A DNA stretch of 64,000 bases. Source: Sclerodactyla briareus (lineage: Eukaryota > Echinodermata > Holothuroidea > Dendrochirotida > Sclerodactylidae). Position numbers and translations under genes: made by a program. The stretch spans positions 124,001 to 188,000 of the forward strand of contig JAODTK010005420.1 of NCBI GenBank assembly GCA_026419785.1. Direction: 5' to 3'. Position 1 is the first letter of the stretch, and the number at the start of each line of letters is the position of its first letter. Below the pieces are notes generated by a model, which saw only the letters and a list, made by a program, of their open reading frames with translations, made no database searches and had not been told where the DNA came from. This document shows positions 24,301 through 35,679 of the stretch, one piece after another.

Positions 24301-24419
24301 CATTCGAGCAATTCGTAGTGCGACACGATGGCCGAGTGTCGACCAGTTAAGGCTCCATCTACGTTTCTTCGGATTTAATACATACATACATACAAACGAG
24401 CCTCCAGAAGTTTTGAACG

Positions 24420-24590
24420 GCCGCGCGGAATCGACGGAACGACCGAAGAATTCGACATGTCAAATTTCTTCCCGCGTTCCGCGCGCCTTTGTAAACAGCT
24501 TCATTGAAATACACAGTATCATTCTTTCCGCGTTCCGCGTGAGATTTCCCGTGTTCCGCGTCCGCGTTCGCGCGCTGTGCTAGTAAACAC
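24420..24590. repeat. CpG-rich cluster of GCGTTCCGCG motifs
   Basis: CGCGTTCCGCG or one-mismatch variants occur at about 24473, 24529, 24549 and 24559, with CGCGCGG and GCGCGC words around them. Each unit is a near-palindrome (CGCG-TTC-CGCG). It lies just upstream, in minus-strand terms, of the YVDD retrotransposon and could be its 5' UTR or promoter; this is inference from position. Confidence 0.5.
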
Positions 24591-24654
24591 GGCATAAGAG
24601 TGATTTGAGGAATTGGAAGGATTCGTTGTATGTATGGGCCTTCTACACCATTGT

Positions 24655-25370
24655 GGTCAGTTGTTTATCCTGTTGACCAAGGTTGTTCAGACATTGGTTC
24701 TAGTTGACCTCCCGATGAACTTGCAGACCTAAAAAACAAGGGGATAATATACTCGGATATGGCCAAACCCCCATCATGTACTAAACTGCTTTCTGTTTCA
24801 GTTGGTAGTTATGTATTATTTTACAAGGGTTTTCAGACTTGTTCTCAGTTGACTCCCAGATGACTGTACCAAACCAAAAACAGTAGGGATAATGTAATCC
24901 CTATGGTCACGTACCACACCAGTATGGTTGAAGTGTACCTTGTTTCAGTAGGTATTGACCTCAGATGGACCTTGAATCTGATCCGAAAATAATTGTGATT
25001 ATCAAACTACCAATATGGCAAACCTACATACCAACTGGCAACCACATACACCGTTTTTGTGTATAGTTGTCATGGGTTTGCAAGGTTTTCAGTTCTTTGA
25101 CCTCTTTGACTTCAGATGACCTTGGACCTAACCCTGAAACAATGGGATCATGTATCCATATTGCACACTACATTCGAAGTGTCAAACCTTTACACTTTTG
25201 TGTATCACAGTGTTTTTTCATATTTACAGGTTTCCAGACGGTTTGTTCTCTGTTGACTTCAGATACCTGTCCAGCCCCAGAACACTTAGGATCATCTACT
25301 CCAGCGGTCGAGCTACACACCAAGTGTGGTTTCAGTGCTTTCACTAGTTATTGTATTCCCACAATGAGTG
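24655..25370. repeat. Five-unit degenerate tandem repeat, about 140 bp each
   Basis: Units share the order CAAGG(T/G)TTTTCAGAC..., GTTGACTTCAGATGACC..., AAACAATGGGAT... and ACACCA(A/G)T(A/G)TGG. Starts lie near 24675, 24825, 24945, 25080 and 25220. The same vocabulary recurs at 45.95-46.35 kb. Small ORFs across it are by-products. Confidence 0.7.
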
Positions 25371-25946
25371 CATCAACCGGGAAACAATAGTGTCATTAAT
25401 TTCAATAAGCACCCTACTAATAGTATGAATCCTTCACAACCTTTGCTTCATCGTCAGTCAATGGAGCAAGTAAAAAAAAATCACAATATTTCACTAAGTT
25501 GTGGGTGTATCGGCCACCAAATCCTTATGGTTTGTTCTTGTTATTCTACTTCACAAAAAATTGCCGAATTCTGATTGAATCCGATTTTCTAACTCAATGA
25601 ACGTTTTTTTTCCAATCGCCGTAACGCCATCATAATCAACAGTGAAGGCTAGGCCCTCCATAGAACGCATATTGTTCCAAACCCGCAATAATTGCTCTTA
25701 AACCAAGAGTACGGTGTCCATCAGAACGCCCTCTATCTTATAAAGCAATTCGTCTTGGGTAAAGTTGCGTTCTCATTACGCGAGTGAACTCCTATGCATA
25801 TCGCAGTTCATGTCCCCCTTATCCAATATAAGCCCCCCCTCCGCCCAAGCCCCCTCCCCTTCGCTACAATCGCCTCATGACGCCGGGTACAGGAGAGATA
25901 CCCGGCGAGGGCCGAATCTTAATCTTAGAAGACACAAGCCGACCGA

Positions 25947-26022
25947 GTGTTGGCCTAGTTGATAGCTGCGGCCCTACCATCCATGGCTCCCTGGAGACCG
26001 TGGTTCGCAACCCGGTCGAGTC
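25947..26022 (+). repeat. tRNA-like SINE head
   Basis: GTTGGCCTAGTTGATAGC resembles a pol III A box in a D-arm context, and 45 bases on GTGGTTCGCAACCC resembles a B box (GGTTCRANNCC). Spacing fits an internal RNA polymerase III promoter. Cloverleaf stems are not well kept, so it is a SINE relic rather than a functional tRNA. I could not define its 3' end. Confidence 0.5.
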
Positions 26023-26039
26023 GCACCTACAACTTTAAA

Positions 26040-28520
26040 AATCGTATCTGGTCCTTCCGGCTGGGCGCTCCGCCAAGAATTGAAACAGGAGTTCTTTTTG
26101 TGTACGTATGGTCAGTTATTTCAAGTTTCCCGTCTGGCGTTCGAATAGCCCCCCCCCCCACCCTCCGGCCCCCACCCCACACATTAATTAGGTGAGAGGC
26201 TTTTCCTCATTCCGTGTACACGTGGAGGTTACGATTTAGAATCAGTGCCCGGCAGTACCAAGTGTCCACGACTCACCTTGTGATAATAACCTGTACTATT
26301 TAGAATGTAACAATAATATAATGATAAAGGACTGCCACAACAAAATGCGCATTCGGATCATCATTCAACAAACAAGAAGGGTCAAACACCCATTCTCTCT
26401 CTTCGCCTTCCCCTCAACCCGGACCCCCACCCCACCCCACCTACCCTAAACACAGAGGGTGATGACTACTCTCTTATCAACGAATTAATCGGTGCAATGT
26501 GGATAACTCAAGTTATTCCCACATTAGAACCCCCGCCACTAAACGGCATGCTACTGACGACGCTCTTCAGAGCAGAACGCAAGTCATTGTTACTAGCCTC
26601 CAGCCAACAAAGGCTGCATCAACCCGTCCACAAAGTTCAATTGGTTTCCCGCTTGGCAGCCTAACTAATAACCAAGCTCCGAGCCTAAAAAAAATCCGCA
26701 CGATAACGCACCTGAGGGCTATTACGATATACCGAAAATTTCGTCCCATATCATTGCGCAAACTCATCGATCTTATACTTTCACCAACTGTCTTTGAATT
26801 CACGGCCATTTTATAGACAAAAAAATGGTTTGCGCCAATGGGCAGTCAGCATCCTCTGAGATCTGCGACATTGGTATGCACAAACTAGAGACCTCAACCA
26901 TTCAATCAGAAGCCAAACGATACTCCAATGGCTAATTGTACAAGATACATACTTCTGTTGTACAGTGGAACCAACAGATTACCTGAACTCCAGGTGGAGC
27001 GTATAACCGTACTACAAACAACCCACTTCTCCTTAGTTCCCCCGGCATAAATTTCTGATACTTGAATTCCACATACCTCGATTACCATTTTCAAGGGAGA
27101 CATTGCCCGTCAAAACGGGTCCCAATACAGAAGCTATACCAGCCCCACGAAACCTACCTATTAAGATCGCAAATCACTCATGCGCACTAGCCACTTCAAT
27201 GGGTTTATCAAAGTGAATCCCAAGGTATCACGCTATGCAACATTAGGCAGACAGCGCATACTTCATCGCGAAAAACAATTTTCACAGGAAACTTCCTGCT
27301 CGTACTACACGAAATGAGAGTGTATCCGTTTCCATGCAATATCAAGCATTAGGACCGCGACAAATATGGCGACGCCCTTCACGCAAACAAACGGCGAACG
27401 GCCATGCAAATCAAACCACCACTGGTTGTTCAAACTATCATACACCCCCCATGTCAAACCAGGGCCCTAAAAGAGGCCTTAACTAAGCATTGGCACAAAT
27501 CTCAGAGATTTCTAGTTAATCCAGATTTCCCCACACGGGCAGCACCAAAACAACAGAAACGAAGACGATACTCTTCTCGCTGAGTTATCGCAGCCCTATA
27601 AACCAAATACATCAAAATTGTACATAAACATAGACCAAACCGCTGCATACATACCACTGATGAAGTCCCAAAATAATACCGAGGCATAAACTATAGTCTG
27701 GTTTCAAATCACAAGCCAACCGGCTCCACTCATGTCACTACTGCTCCAAATATGCCTAACTCCGCCAGAGAGGGGCAGTGAAGCACGGCACGCATGTGGG
27801 GCCTGACGGGAATGGGCGTCTCGCATATTTCGACATTAGGGTTACATTGAGTTTCGCTCGATATCAGTGTGACGATATATCGTGTCGTTACCATGTCGCG
27901 TCAGGACGAATTTCGTCAGCGTCCCAAAAGCGTCGCTACCGTCACACTCGCTTTCATACCTCCTCATACCATTCCCGAGTCAAAAAAGGCTAAACAAGGT
28001 CGAACATTGCGCATTGTTGTGAGGGTTCAACAATTTCACTGACAGACTGTCAAGTGGCAAACTATTTGAGCATACATTGAACTTACCACAGTCGTTTCAA
28101 CAAACCCCAATAGCCTCACAAAATGCACATTGTTCCATCGGCGTCCCAATCTTATACAAATACATTGATATTTACCAGATTAACGATACCATTTGAAGCG
28201 TTTTTTTTTGCACCAACTGTCCACCAGCTTACAAAGATCCCGAGCCAACTACAAAGACAACTGTCCGACTTGTAATCCCTTTAGTTTCCAGACGTGTTTA
28301 CAAAGCAACCCACGAGCTACTCAACCATCCAAACGTCAATCCCACTCCGACCAAGCCGCGATTCTTAACTGTTTTTGCCCACGATCCAGGCCCAAAATCC
28401 GGAGTCGGATTCCAGGATCTCAGGTAGCCTCCCATACGTCAGTCCTATTCGCCGGCAAGCGCACACTAGATTTGACCGTCAACCCCCCCCCTCCCCCCTT
28501 ATGTACTATTACTGCTGTTT
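26040..28520. other. C/A-rich stretch with no confident gene
   Basis: Poly-C patches at 26151-26170 and 28482-28500 and many ACCCC words. ORFs of 105 codons (26499-26816 plus) and 111 codons (28193-28528 plus) have no motif I recognise. The only notable piece is the P-loop-like ORF annotated separately. Confidence 0.35.
27502..27595 (-). CDS. Candidate exon with P-loop-like GAARVGKS motif
   Basis: After an acceptor-like TTTATAG ending at 27596, the minus strand reads REEYRLRFCCFGAARVGKSG, then a stop after LTRNL. A hydrophobic strand followed by GxxxxGKS at 27523-27546 is the Walker A (G1) signature of P-loop NTPases. The preceding YRL and FGAARVGKS resemble Ras-family GTPases. The expected switch (G2), DxxG (G3) and NKxD (G4) motifs are not found in the next 700 bases in any frame I read. 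It is either the first piece of a split or broken gene, or chance. The ATG-initiated ORF containing it is 61 codons. Confidence 0.25.
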
Positions 28521-28528
28521 CAAACTAA

Positions 28529-28955
28529 GTTACCTTACGAGCTACCCCTAGCATAGCTGTAGGGGTGGAGGAAATATTGTATGGCGTCTGGCACGGGGCC
28601 AACCCCCACTTCAAATGTTTTTGTAATTGGTCCATAATGTGATAGCTGGGAGTGTCACGAACGTTTTCTACTTTTGTTCCCAACTGTTACCTTACGAGCT
28701 ACCTAGGTGTAGCTTGTATGGGCGGGGATATTAATGGCGTCTTCGCACCCAACCACACACATAAAATTGTCTGTCATTGCATTTGGATAGCTGGGAGTGT
28801 CACAAACATTTTCTACTTTGTGTTCCACCTAGTTACCCCAAGAAAAATATTACCATGAACTAGCTAGCTCATTTTTTTGGGCCCCAGTTCTTGCAGTCTG
28901 GCGTGGCTCACCCCACCAACTACAATGTCTGTTATCGGGTCCATATCATGTTTTC
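28529..28955. repeat. Tandem repeat, about 150-bp unit, two and a half copies
   Basis: GTTACCTTACGAGCTACC begins at 28529 and again at 28686; GTTACC begins a third, decayed copy at 28832. Units share GGGAGTGTCAC(G/A)AAC(G/A)TTTTCTACTT at about 28649 and 28793, GGCGTCT(G/T) and TCCATA-type endings. Unit lengths are 157 and 146 bp. Confidence 0.8.
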
Positions 28956-28979
28956 ATGTATAATCTGGACATTTGCCGT

Positions 28980-30000
28980 AGGTTTCCCGCGGTTACCGCG
29001 GGAGCTAAGCTCCTAATTTTGGAGCCTTTTGGTATTGCCCTCACCACCCACCCAACCAAATTTGTGCGTGCCCGACGACCATTTCCTTGCAAGGGCCATA
29101 GCGTTGGTCCTGACTGCTGTAATGGCTCCATGGTTACCTTCCAGCGAGGCTGTCCCCCTGGCTCCTGCTCTAGTTGGTGTCGGGTGTTGTGTTTAAGTCG
29201 GAGCCTTCTGGTGATCGGTGTTTTGGGCTCCTATTTTGATACCGGTTGTCGGTGTGTGTTTTCAGTGTCGAGAGCTACTGGTGTTGGTGTGGATTTGGCC
29301 AGTGGTCCGATACAACCTTGATTAGAACTAGGTAAATGTTCCTCTGAAGTTCTCATTACAGTGCAATTAAACATTGAATGTTTATTTTCAAAATTACACA
29401 TGGACTCATTACGCGGACTGCGGGACACACGGGCACTGGACTCCGACTCGGACTCACTGCGCTCGGAATCGCACTCGGACTTCACACCTACCTGAGTGGA
29501 CTCGCTACACAGCAACTGTTCCGACTGTATGCGACTTTGAACCTGCTCAGCTGTGGGACCCGGTTGTCACAAATAATAGTGCAGAAGTTTTTCACAGAGA
29601 AACTACCGGGCTGTAGTTGATCAAAATTTTATACACCTAACTTGACCTCGAACAGAGGTGGAAAGTCCATTGCTCCTGCACTTTCGCGCATTAATTCATG
29701 CGCTCCATATCGCCTACAGAAAATATATATTCGCACAATAGGGTCCGGAGTGCGGAGTGTATGCTGCCTCACGCTTTTCACAGCTATGGCGGATATGAAA
29801 ATCGATACTGTAGGATCGCTCAAACAGCCATGAAACAGATCATTCACCCTATACATGGCAAACTAACCCCCCTGCGTCCATTCCCCAATTCCCCCCTTCT
29901 CCCCCTAATAGAGAGGGTATCGCTTGAACGAATTGGCTTTAGAATATGTACAACCACGAACGCGGTGTATTCGCTGATATCTTAACTTCCATGTCTTTCC
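28980..30000. other. No confident gene; GACTC-rich patch inside
   Basis: At 29410-29500 the plus strand is rich in GGACTC/CGGACTC words, giving Ser/Glu-rich shadows on the minus strand. The 121-codon plus ORF at 28956-29321 overlaps this kind of sequence and shows no domain. Confidence 0.35.
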
Positions 30001-33000
30001 CCCTTTTTTCTTCCTTTCTTTTTATTCCTCCCTCTTTTTTCGCCTTGGCCTAAACTACCAAGCCAACTTTTCCCTGTTCTATTGCTATTTGTTTGGGACG
30101 ACATGGATCGATTTTATTTACAGTGATCAGTGAATGCTGCATTTTTCCACCGTGTGAATATACATGGCTCTTAACTTGACCAGTCCGGTTGAATTGATTC
30201 ATTCTCCTATCTTTCTTCGTCGGAGCGTTCTTATCCACTTCCTCTATTTATTCCCATTACTTAAGAGGCCTTGCTTGGATCACTTCGGTTGAGACAATTA
30301 GGTGCAGCATCGAACCGGTACTTCAATTGGTCGTACTTCGTATTGGTTCGTATTTCACGGGTCAGTCATTCACAAGTTTTGGTATCACGTAACGAATTCA
30401 ATTCCGCAAAATCAGTTGTTCGCTCCATACTACAGATCAGTATCGAAATCACCTATCATTTTGATAGTATGGGCTACATGTGTTAGCCATCTTTTCCTGT
30501 CGCGATTTGTACTTAAGTCCGGTGGACAGTGCACATTGCCGAATATACCATTATACGGGATATTTTAAGTTGAGTTGCAATAATCGATTCGATTTAGTAA
30601 TCACTTCTTCGAGTCGTGTGTACGTAAGCAGAGGCACCCTCCTGTTCTAATTTCCTATCCTAGTAAATATGCTGTATCCTGGTATGCCTAGTTTGGAAGT
30701 CTCACATCATCCGTAATCAAAATCGGAACCAATGGCGTAACTTGAAACCTTAAGTGGTATAAACGAAAGTTTTGTTGAGAACCATACCCTTAGTTTTGAG
30801 AGTTTTTTTTTTTTTTTTTACATGATTACCCGAACAACGCCCAATGATCCTCGTCAGGTTTTTTCGTATGTCTCCCGTATGGGATGAGAGCTGTGGATGG
30901 CGTGAATACCAACTTGAATAACCTTTTGGTTCATATATATGTGTGGAGAATACTACTATCGCGCCTAATCAGTTGGAGACTGCTCTAAGCGTTCACAACG
31001 GAAATTAACTGATACGTCTTTAGAGAAGTTTCAAATTAGCCCAGGGTAGGCGCGTCACGGATGTGCTGCTGGATTGAGTTCTTCAACGCAGAAACACAGC
31101 TCGAAATAAGCTCCCAATAACCCAGTAGAACTCACGCCACGTTTTTCCACTTATTTCGCTCAGTCGACTAGGTTCATTTCACCTGATCTTTCAAATATTA
31201 GGCACATTCGTTTCTCATTCGTATTTTTCCGAGAGTAACTAACTACGTGAGATTATATCTCGCACACGCTTCCTAGTCGTGAATATGTGGTCGTAGTGAC
31301 CTAACCGTTTAGGAATGGTTCCATTTATTACTTCGTACTTTTATGCCAACACGGAGAATGTGCTCATGTTCATTTTGAATTGGCGCTCTGAACCAACATA
31401 CCCACACTTGAGTGCACTTGCGCTCTTGGGTGTTCATACTTGACCCAAGACTTGCGTTAGAATATATTGTTCAATACAAAGTGCTGTGGGAAATGGCTTG
31501 CGGGTTTGTGACGTTTTTCGTCGCGGCGTTGCAGTTTTTTGAGCTGGTTCATCGGACAGGGTGTTCCGACAGGTGCGTCGAGGGTGGTCGATATACAGTC
31601 TGCACACGTTGGCCTGAGTTGTCTTCCGTTTGGTATTTAGTTGTGCTTAAGCGAAGCGCAGTGGTTTAGCCTTACATTCTTCAGATTGTTAGCCTGTATA
31701 CCCCACCCCCTCTACGCCTGAGGCACCAGACTAAAATGACGACAGGAATCATAGTTAGTACATAGTTGGGGAACGTCATTTTCATCCTTTTTGCACCGAA
31801 ACTTCCTCAGTAAATTTATGATATACATATGGGCATATAGGATGTTAACGGGAAGGTTATTTTAAACTGCTTGTCCAGCTACAACAACCAAACAAGCTCA
31901 AGTGCCCAGAAAATAGTTTTTATGCCGAGGTCCAGGTGATATGGATCTACGGATTGTCAGGTTGGAAGAGTCGGGGGTCGAAGGACAATAGTCTAGTCGG
32001 TGTTTAAACCATAGTGCGTTACTGCAGTCCAAACAAGACGGTGACGATCTTTTGTAATCGAGGTGTAAATTCGAAACACTCCACTGCATTTCGAACGGTG
32101 GCGGTATACTCTTCGCAGAGAGACCGTTCGAATGAATTTCAAATTAAATTGGTTAGCAACAGTACGTTTCATCTGTCTTTTGATGACACCACCGGGTATC
32201 AGTGATGTCATGCGAGAATGATCAGATTTAGTTTTCCTCAACGATAGGAATCGTAAGAGTTTGAAAGTGGACTAATGTGTGATGCATGGGCCTTTCTTAG
32301 CGCGGGGACATCGTTCTTGCAACTACAACCTGTGCGTTGTTAGTCACTTCGTCATTACTAGATAATGAAGGACGCAACTCGCGTAGGTCGGTTTGAGCTC
32401 AGTAATTGGACAGGTAATTGCTCACGCCAAATCTAAACAGGGGTGGGTTACGTGGAAAGTTAGGCGACACAATATTCAGAACAATAAAAAATCATTGTTT
32501 CCACTTAAATGTTAAAAATATACCCCCTTCATAATATTTCCAATAAAACGTAATGATGTATGATGAAGTGTATCACAAATATAGATAACTCGATATAACA
32601 TGGTGATGGAGAGTGTTATAGAAAGCCACAAAGGATTCACGATTCAAATTAATCCCGCAAAACAATATAAAGTTGTGGTAAAAGTGAGGTATTTGTAAGT
32701 AATTGTAATAGAATCATGACCCTAACACCAGGGACCGGAACTAACCAACACATCCTGAATAGATTCATTACAGGATCAATCCACCCGTATCTGCTGCGTG
32801 GAAGGTTAGAAAATAATAAAGAATCGCGTGGCCGTTGTGTGGAAACCCGGTTACTGACCACCTGTCTTTAATGTGGAAACACTCTTGCCTGCTGGGAATT
32901 GATCCGGTCTGTTATGCGGAGGGCTAGTTTTGCATCAGAAACCTTATCATGTTATCATCGTACTATTTTCAATGTATAATAAAACACTGTATACCCGAAT

Positions 33001-35340
33001 AAATATCGAACTGCGGGGTTGCCAATAATGATAAAATGTACTAGGAATAAGATAAAAACACAGAATTATCCGACTAGGTCCAAACACCTCTTTCTTCCGA
33101 AAATTACTCTGTAAAGTTATTTCCTTTTCAAAGTTTCGAAATTTAGGCCAGGGTGTCATCATTTACGGAGAATCCTTCTTTTAACACTATTATTGTGTGA
33201 CTTTGCATCTGCATTTTGAAGAAACAAAGTTGATTCACATTCCAATTTTTTCTCCAATTTGAAAGTAATAGTGACACCATACACCACACACAAAGAATAT
33301 TTTCCTAAAAAAATTCCTTTTTACATTTCAAAAGGCGAATAATGCTTGGATTGGACAAATATATAACAAGGTTCAATATCGCAATATAGAAAAGTGAGCA
33401 TACCACATGACACAAACTTGGGAGCCCCACAACGTTTTGACGCGAAACTACAGCTTAAGTTCCATGTGAACTGCCCAGATTGCGATATCCTAATACGCCC
33501 CACTCCTCAGGTGAAAAGAATTCCCCTACATTGACTGATCGTGGAATGTAAAGCTCATTGACTCGAGTCCCGACTCAAACAAGTATTAGGGCCTTCCCAT
33601 GATTCTCATACAACCGACAGGCAGCCAATATGGAACTTGTACAATCTGTGTCTTAACTTTCTTATATTGCATTTAACCCAATCGAAGAGTCATCTTTTAA
33701 CAAGTGGATGGATCAGAGTTCGAAAACAACAAGCTGACGGACATAAGCGACCCATGGTTCATTCTAATGTCCCAGCCTGTGAATATTATTCAGATGTATG
33801 TTTCATTTAAACTTGCAATGATAAAGTCCACGTTTTAAGGTATGTGTCAGAGGAACTTCAAACGGGGTCGACTGAGTAACAGAAGTTTTAGTTTTTCTAA
33901 AATCGAGATGGCACCACGTATCAGATATGCTTCAAATCGTCCAACTTGTCACCAACGTTTGAAAGGGCGAATCACTATTCGGCCTGGTTATAAAGATCTA
34001 TCTGGGGGTTCAGTTTGACAATTAGCTCACGCGGACACCCATGTGAATAACATGAGTGACATGGCGTCAATAAGATAGGTCGAATAGAACTATTTAACAA
34101 CACACGGCAAAAGAAATTAGAACAGGTTCATTTTCTCCCGTTCGGATAGGTGTAATCTTAGGTTGTTGATCTATCTGTGACAATCCGCCCCATACTATCC
34201 AAAAGAATTCAAAGTTCTACTGATGGAGACCAGCCATACGATCCTCTTCTTTAATCACGTTCACTAAATCGCAGTGACTTTCATCAGCGTCCCGTTTAAA
34301 CAATGCACACTTACACAATTCCTCTCCCCCACTGTATCCACGAAACTGCTCCCCGCAATCTCGTCGATCTTGTACAGTTAGGTTGTATCCCATGGAAAAC
34401 CTGACTCTCACTTGTCCCTCTCTGGTTCACTAATTCTATGGCCATGACTTGTTTATTCTACCCTAATTAACTAGGCCCAACGTACAGCTGGTAGTTGTGC
34501 TTCACGGACCGTCGGTACATTCCCACCTCCTACTGTGACAGAAGAACGTCCACATGATTGAGTGCGAGGGCCTTTTATACTAGGTCTGACTGTCAGGGGC
34601 TAGACCTAACTGTAAGCGGGTTAATATAGTGCGCGAAAAAGAAGGCAATACACCATCTACTATGACAATTTCACCTTAGGTCCTTCTAGTCAAAGAATGC
34701 TGTTAGGCGAAGCTGCCCTGAAAAGCAGAGAAAAAAGAAGAGGTAAAGAAGAAGTCAACACGAGGAAAACGAAGAAAAGAGAAAATCGGGAGAAAGCTGT
34801 TCACAAACGTTGCTTGAGAAAACACATTGTTTTCACAAATCAGCGAAGGGAATGGTGGTTTCCCGGGAAATAAACTGCTGTCACTATTGACACCTTGAGG
34901 CACTCCAGGACTTCCGTTCAATCAGACCTTTAAACCAGCAGAGTGAAAATGAAACATAAAACGACCTTTCATTGAAGTATTTAAAAAAACCGTCTCTACT
35001 CATGTCTCACTTTATGGTCACTCTATCTGATAGGAAGACAGTTGGACCACAATGGTAGTTTTTTTTCGGCCAAAATTTAGCGGGATCTGAAATCTCTCCT
35101 GTGGCCCACACTGGATGTTTTCCACACCTCCCAAATAAGATGAGTAATTAATAATCACTATCAATCTAACATGCTGGGCTATTGATCAAAATAACCTAAA
35201 CTGGCTCCATTTCCGACCGAATTTCCAACTTTGGGCTGCGACTAAAAAATAAAACAGTGAAATCACTCAACAGCAGCCTAAATTTCATAGTGCATACGTA
35301 TGATATAACTTATGATAGCCTCGGCTTATTGCTCTTGAAA
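30000..35340. other. Long interval without recognisable genes
   Basis: About 5.3 kb with only short ORFs. The 85-codon plus ORF at 31412-31669 has a hydrophobic centre (FVTFFVAALQFF) but no family resemblance. A minus-strand ORF at 34217-34411 (DCGEQFRGYSGGEELCKCA) looks fairly protein-like but cannot be placed. An 18-base T run is at 30804-30822. A strong inverted repeat at 32090-32132 is listed separately. Confidence 0.35.
32090..32132. other. Perfect 10-bp inverted repeat with 23-base loop
   Basis: TTCGAACGGT at 32090-32099 pairs perfectly with ACCGTTCGAA at 32123-32132. The arms have no mismatch. A palindromic protein-binding site or cruciform is possible; no adjacent gene supports either. 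Confidence 0.6.
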
Positions 35341-35353
35341 TGGGGACCTCGAG

Positions 35354-35673
35354 GTGCATACAGGCCCTACACACAAAAACAGGGCTACCTTATCCTTCTC
35401 TCCGCGCAAGGATAAGTTCTCCCAGGTATACGCCATCCAATGTTCCAAAGGAGCAAACAACCCAACAGGTGATGATGCGCTCCATTATCAGTGTCATTTT
35501 TGGATGAAAAACAAAATGGTTGGGGCTACCTTACGGTAGCGAACCTAAATAAACGTGGTGCTCCATGGGCCTCCAAAAACGTTATAATGTGGCAATATTA
35601 TAGTATTTGTTACTCTGCGTCTCACACAGGCATTTTGGATCCCGTGAGCCTGCATTCCGCCAAACAGTCATAG
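35354..35673 (+). pseudogene. Possible Penelope-like element C-terminal remnant
   Basis: The plus strand reads TLSFSPRKDKFSQVYAIQCS, then, after an apparent internal deletion and a one-base shift, NPTGDDALHYQCHF and NLNKRGAPWASKNVIM with a later SYSAS-like tail. From memory, the order (PKDK, VVYxIxC, TGxDSAVxxHL, PSLNRGG...HxLS) resembles the linker and GIY-YIG region of Penelope-like retroelements. The catalytic GIY-YIG residues themselves are missing from what I can read. The match is suggestive only. Confidence 0.3.
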
Positions 35674-35679
35674 GGCGTA

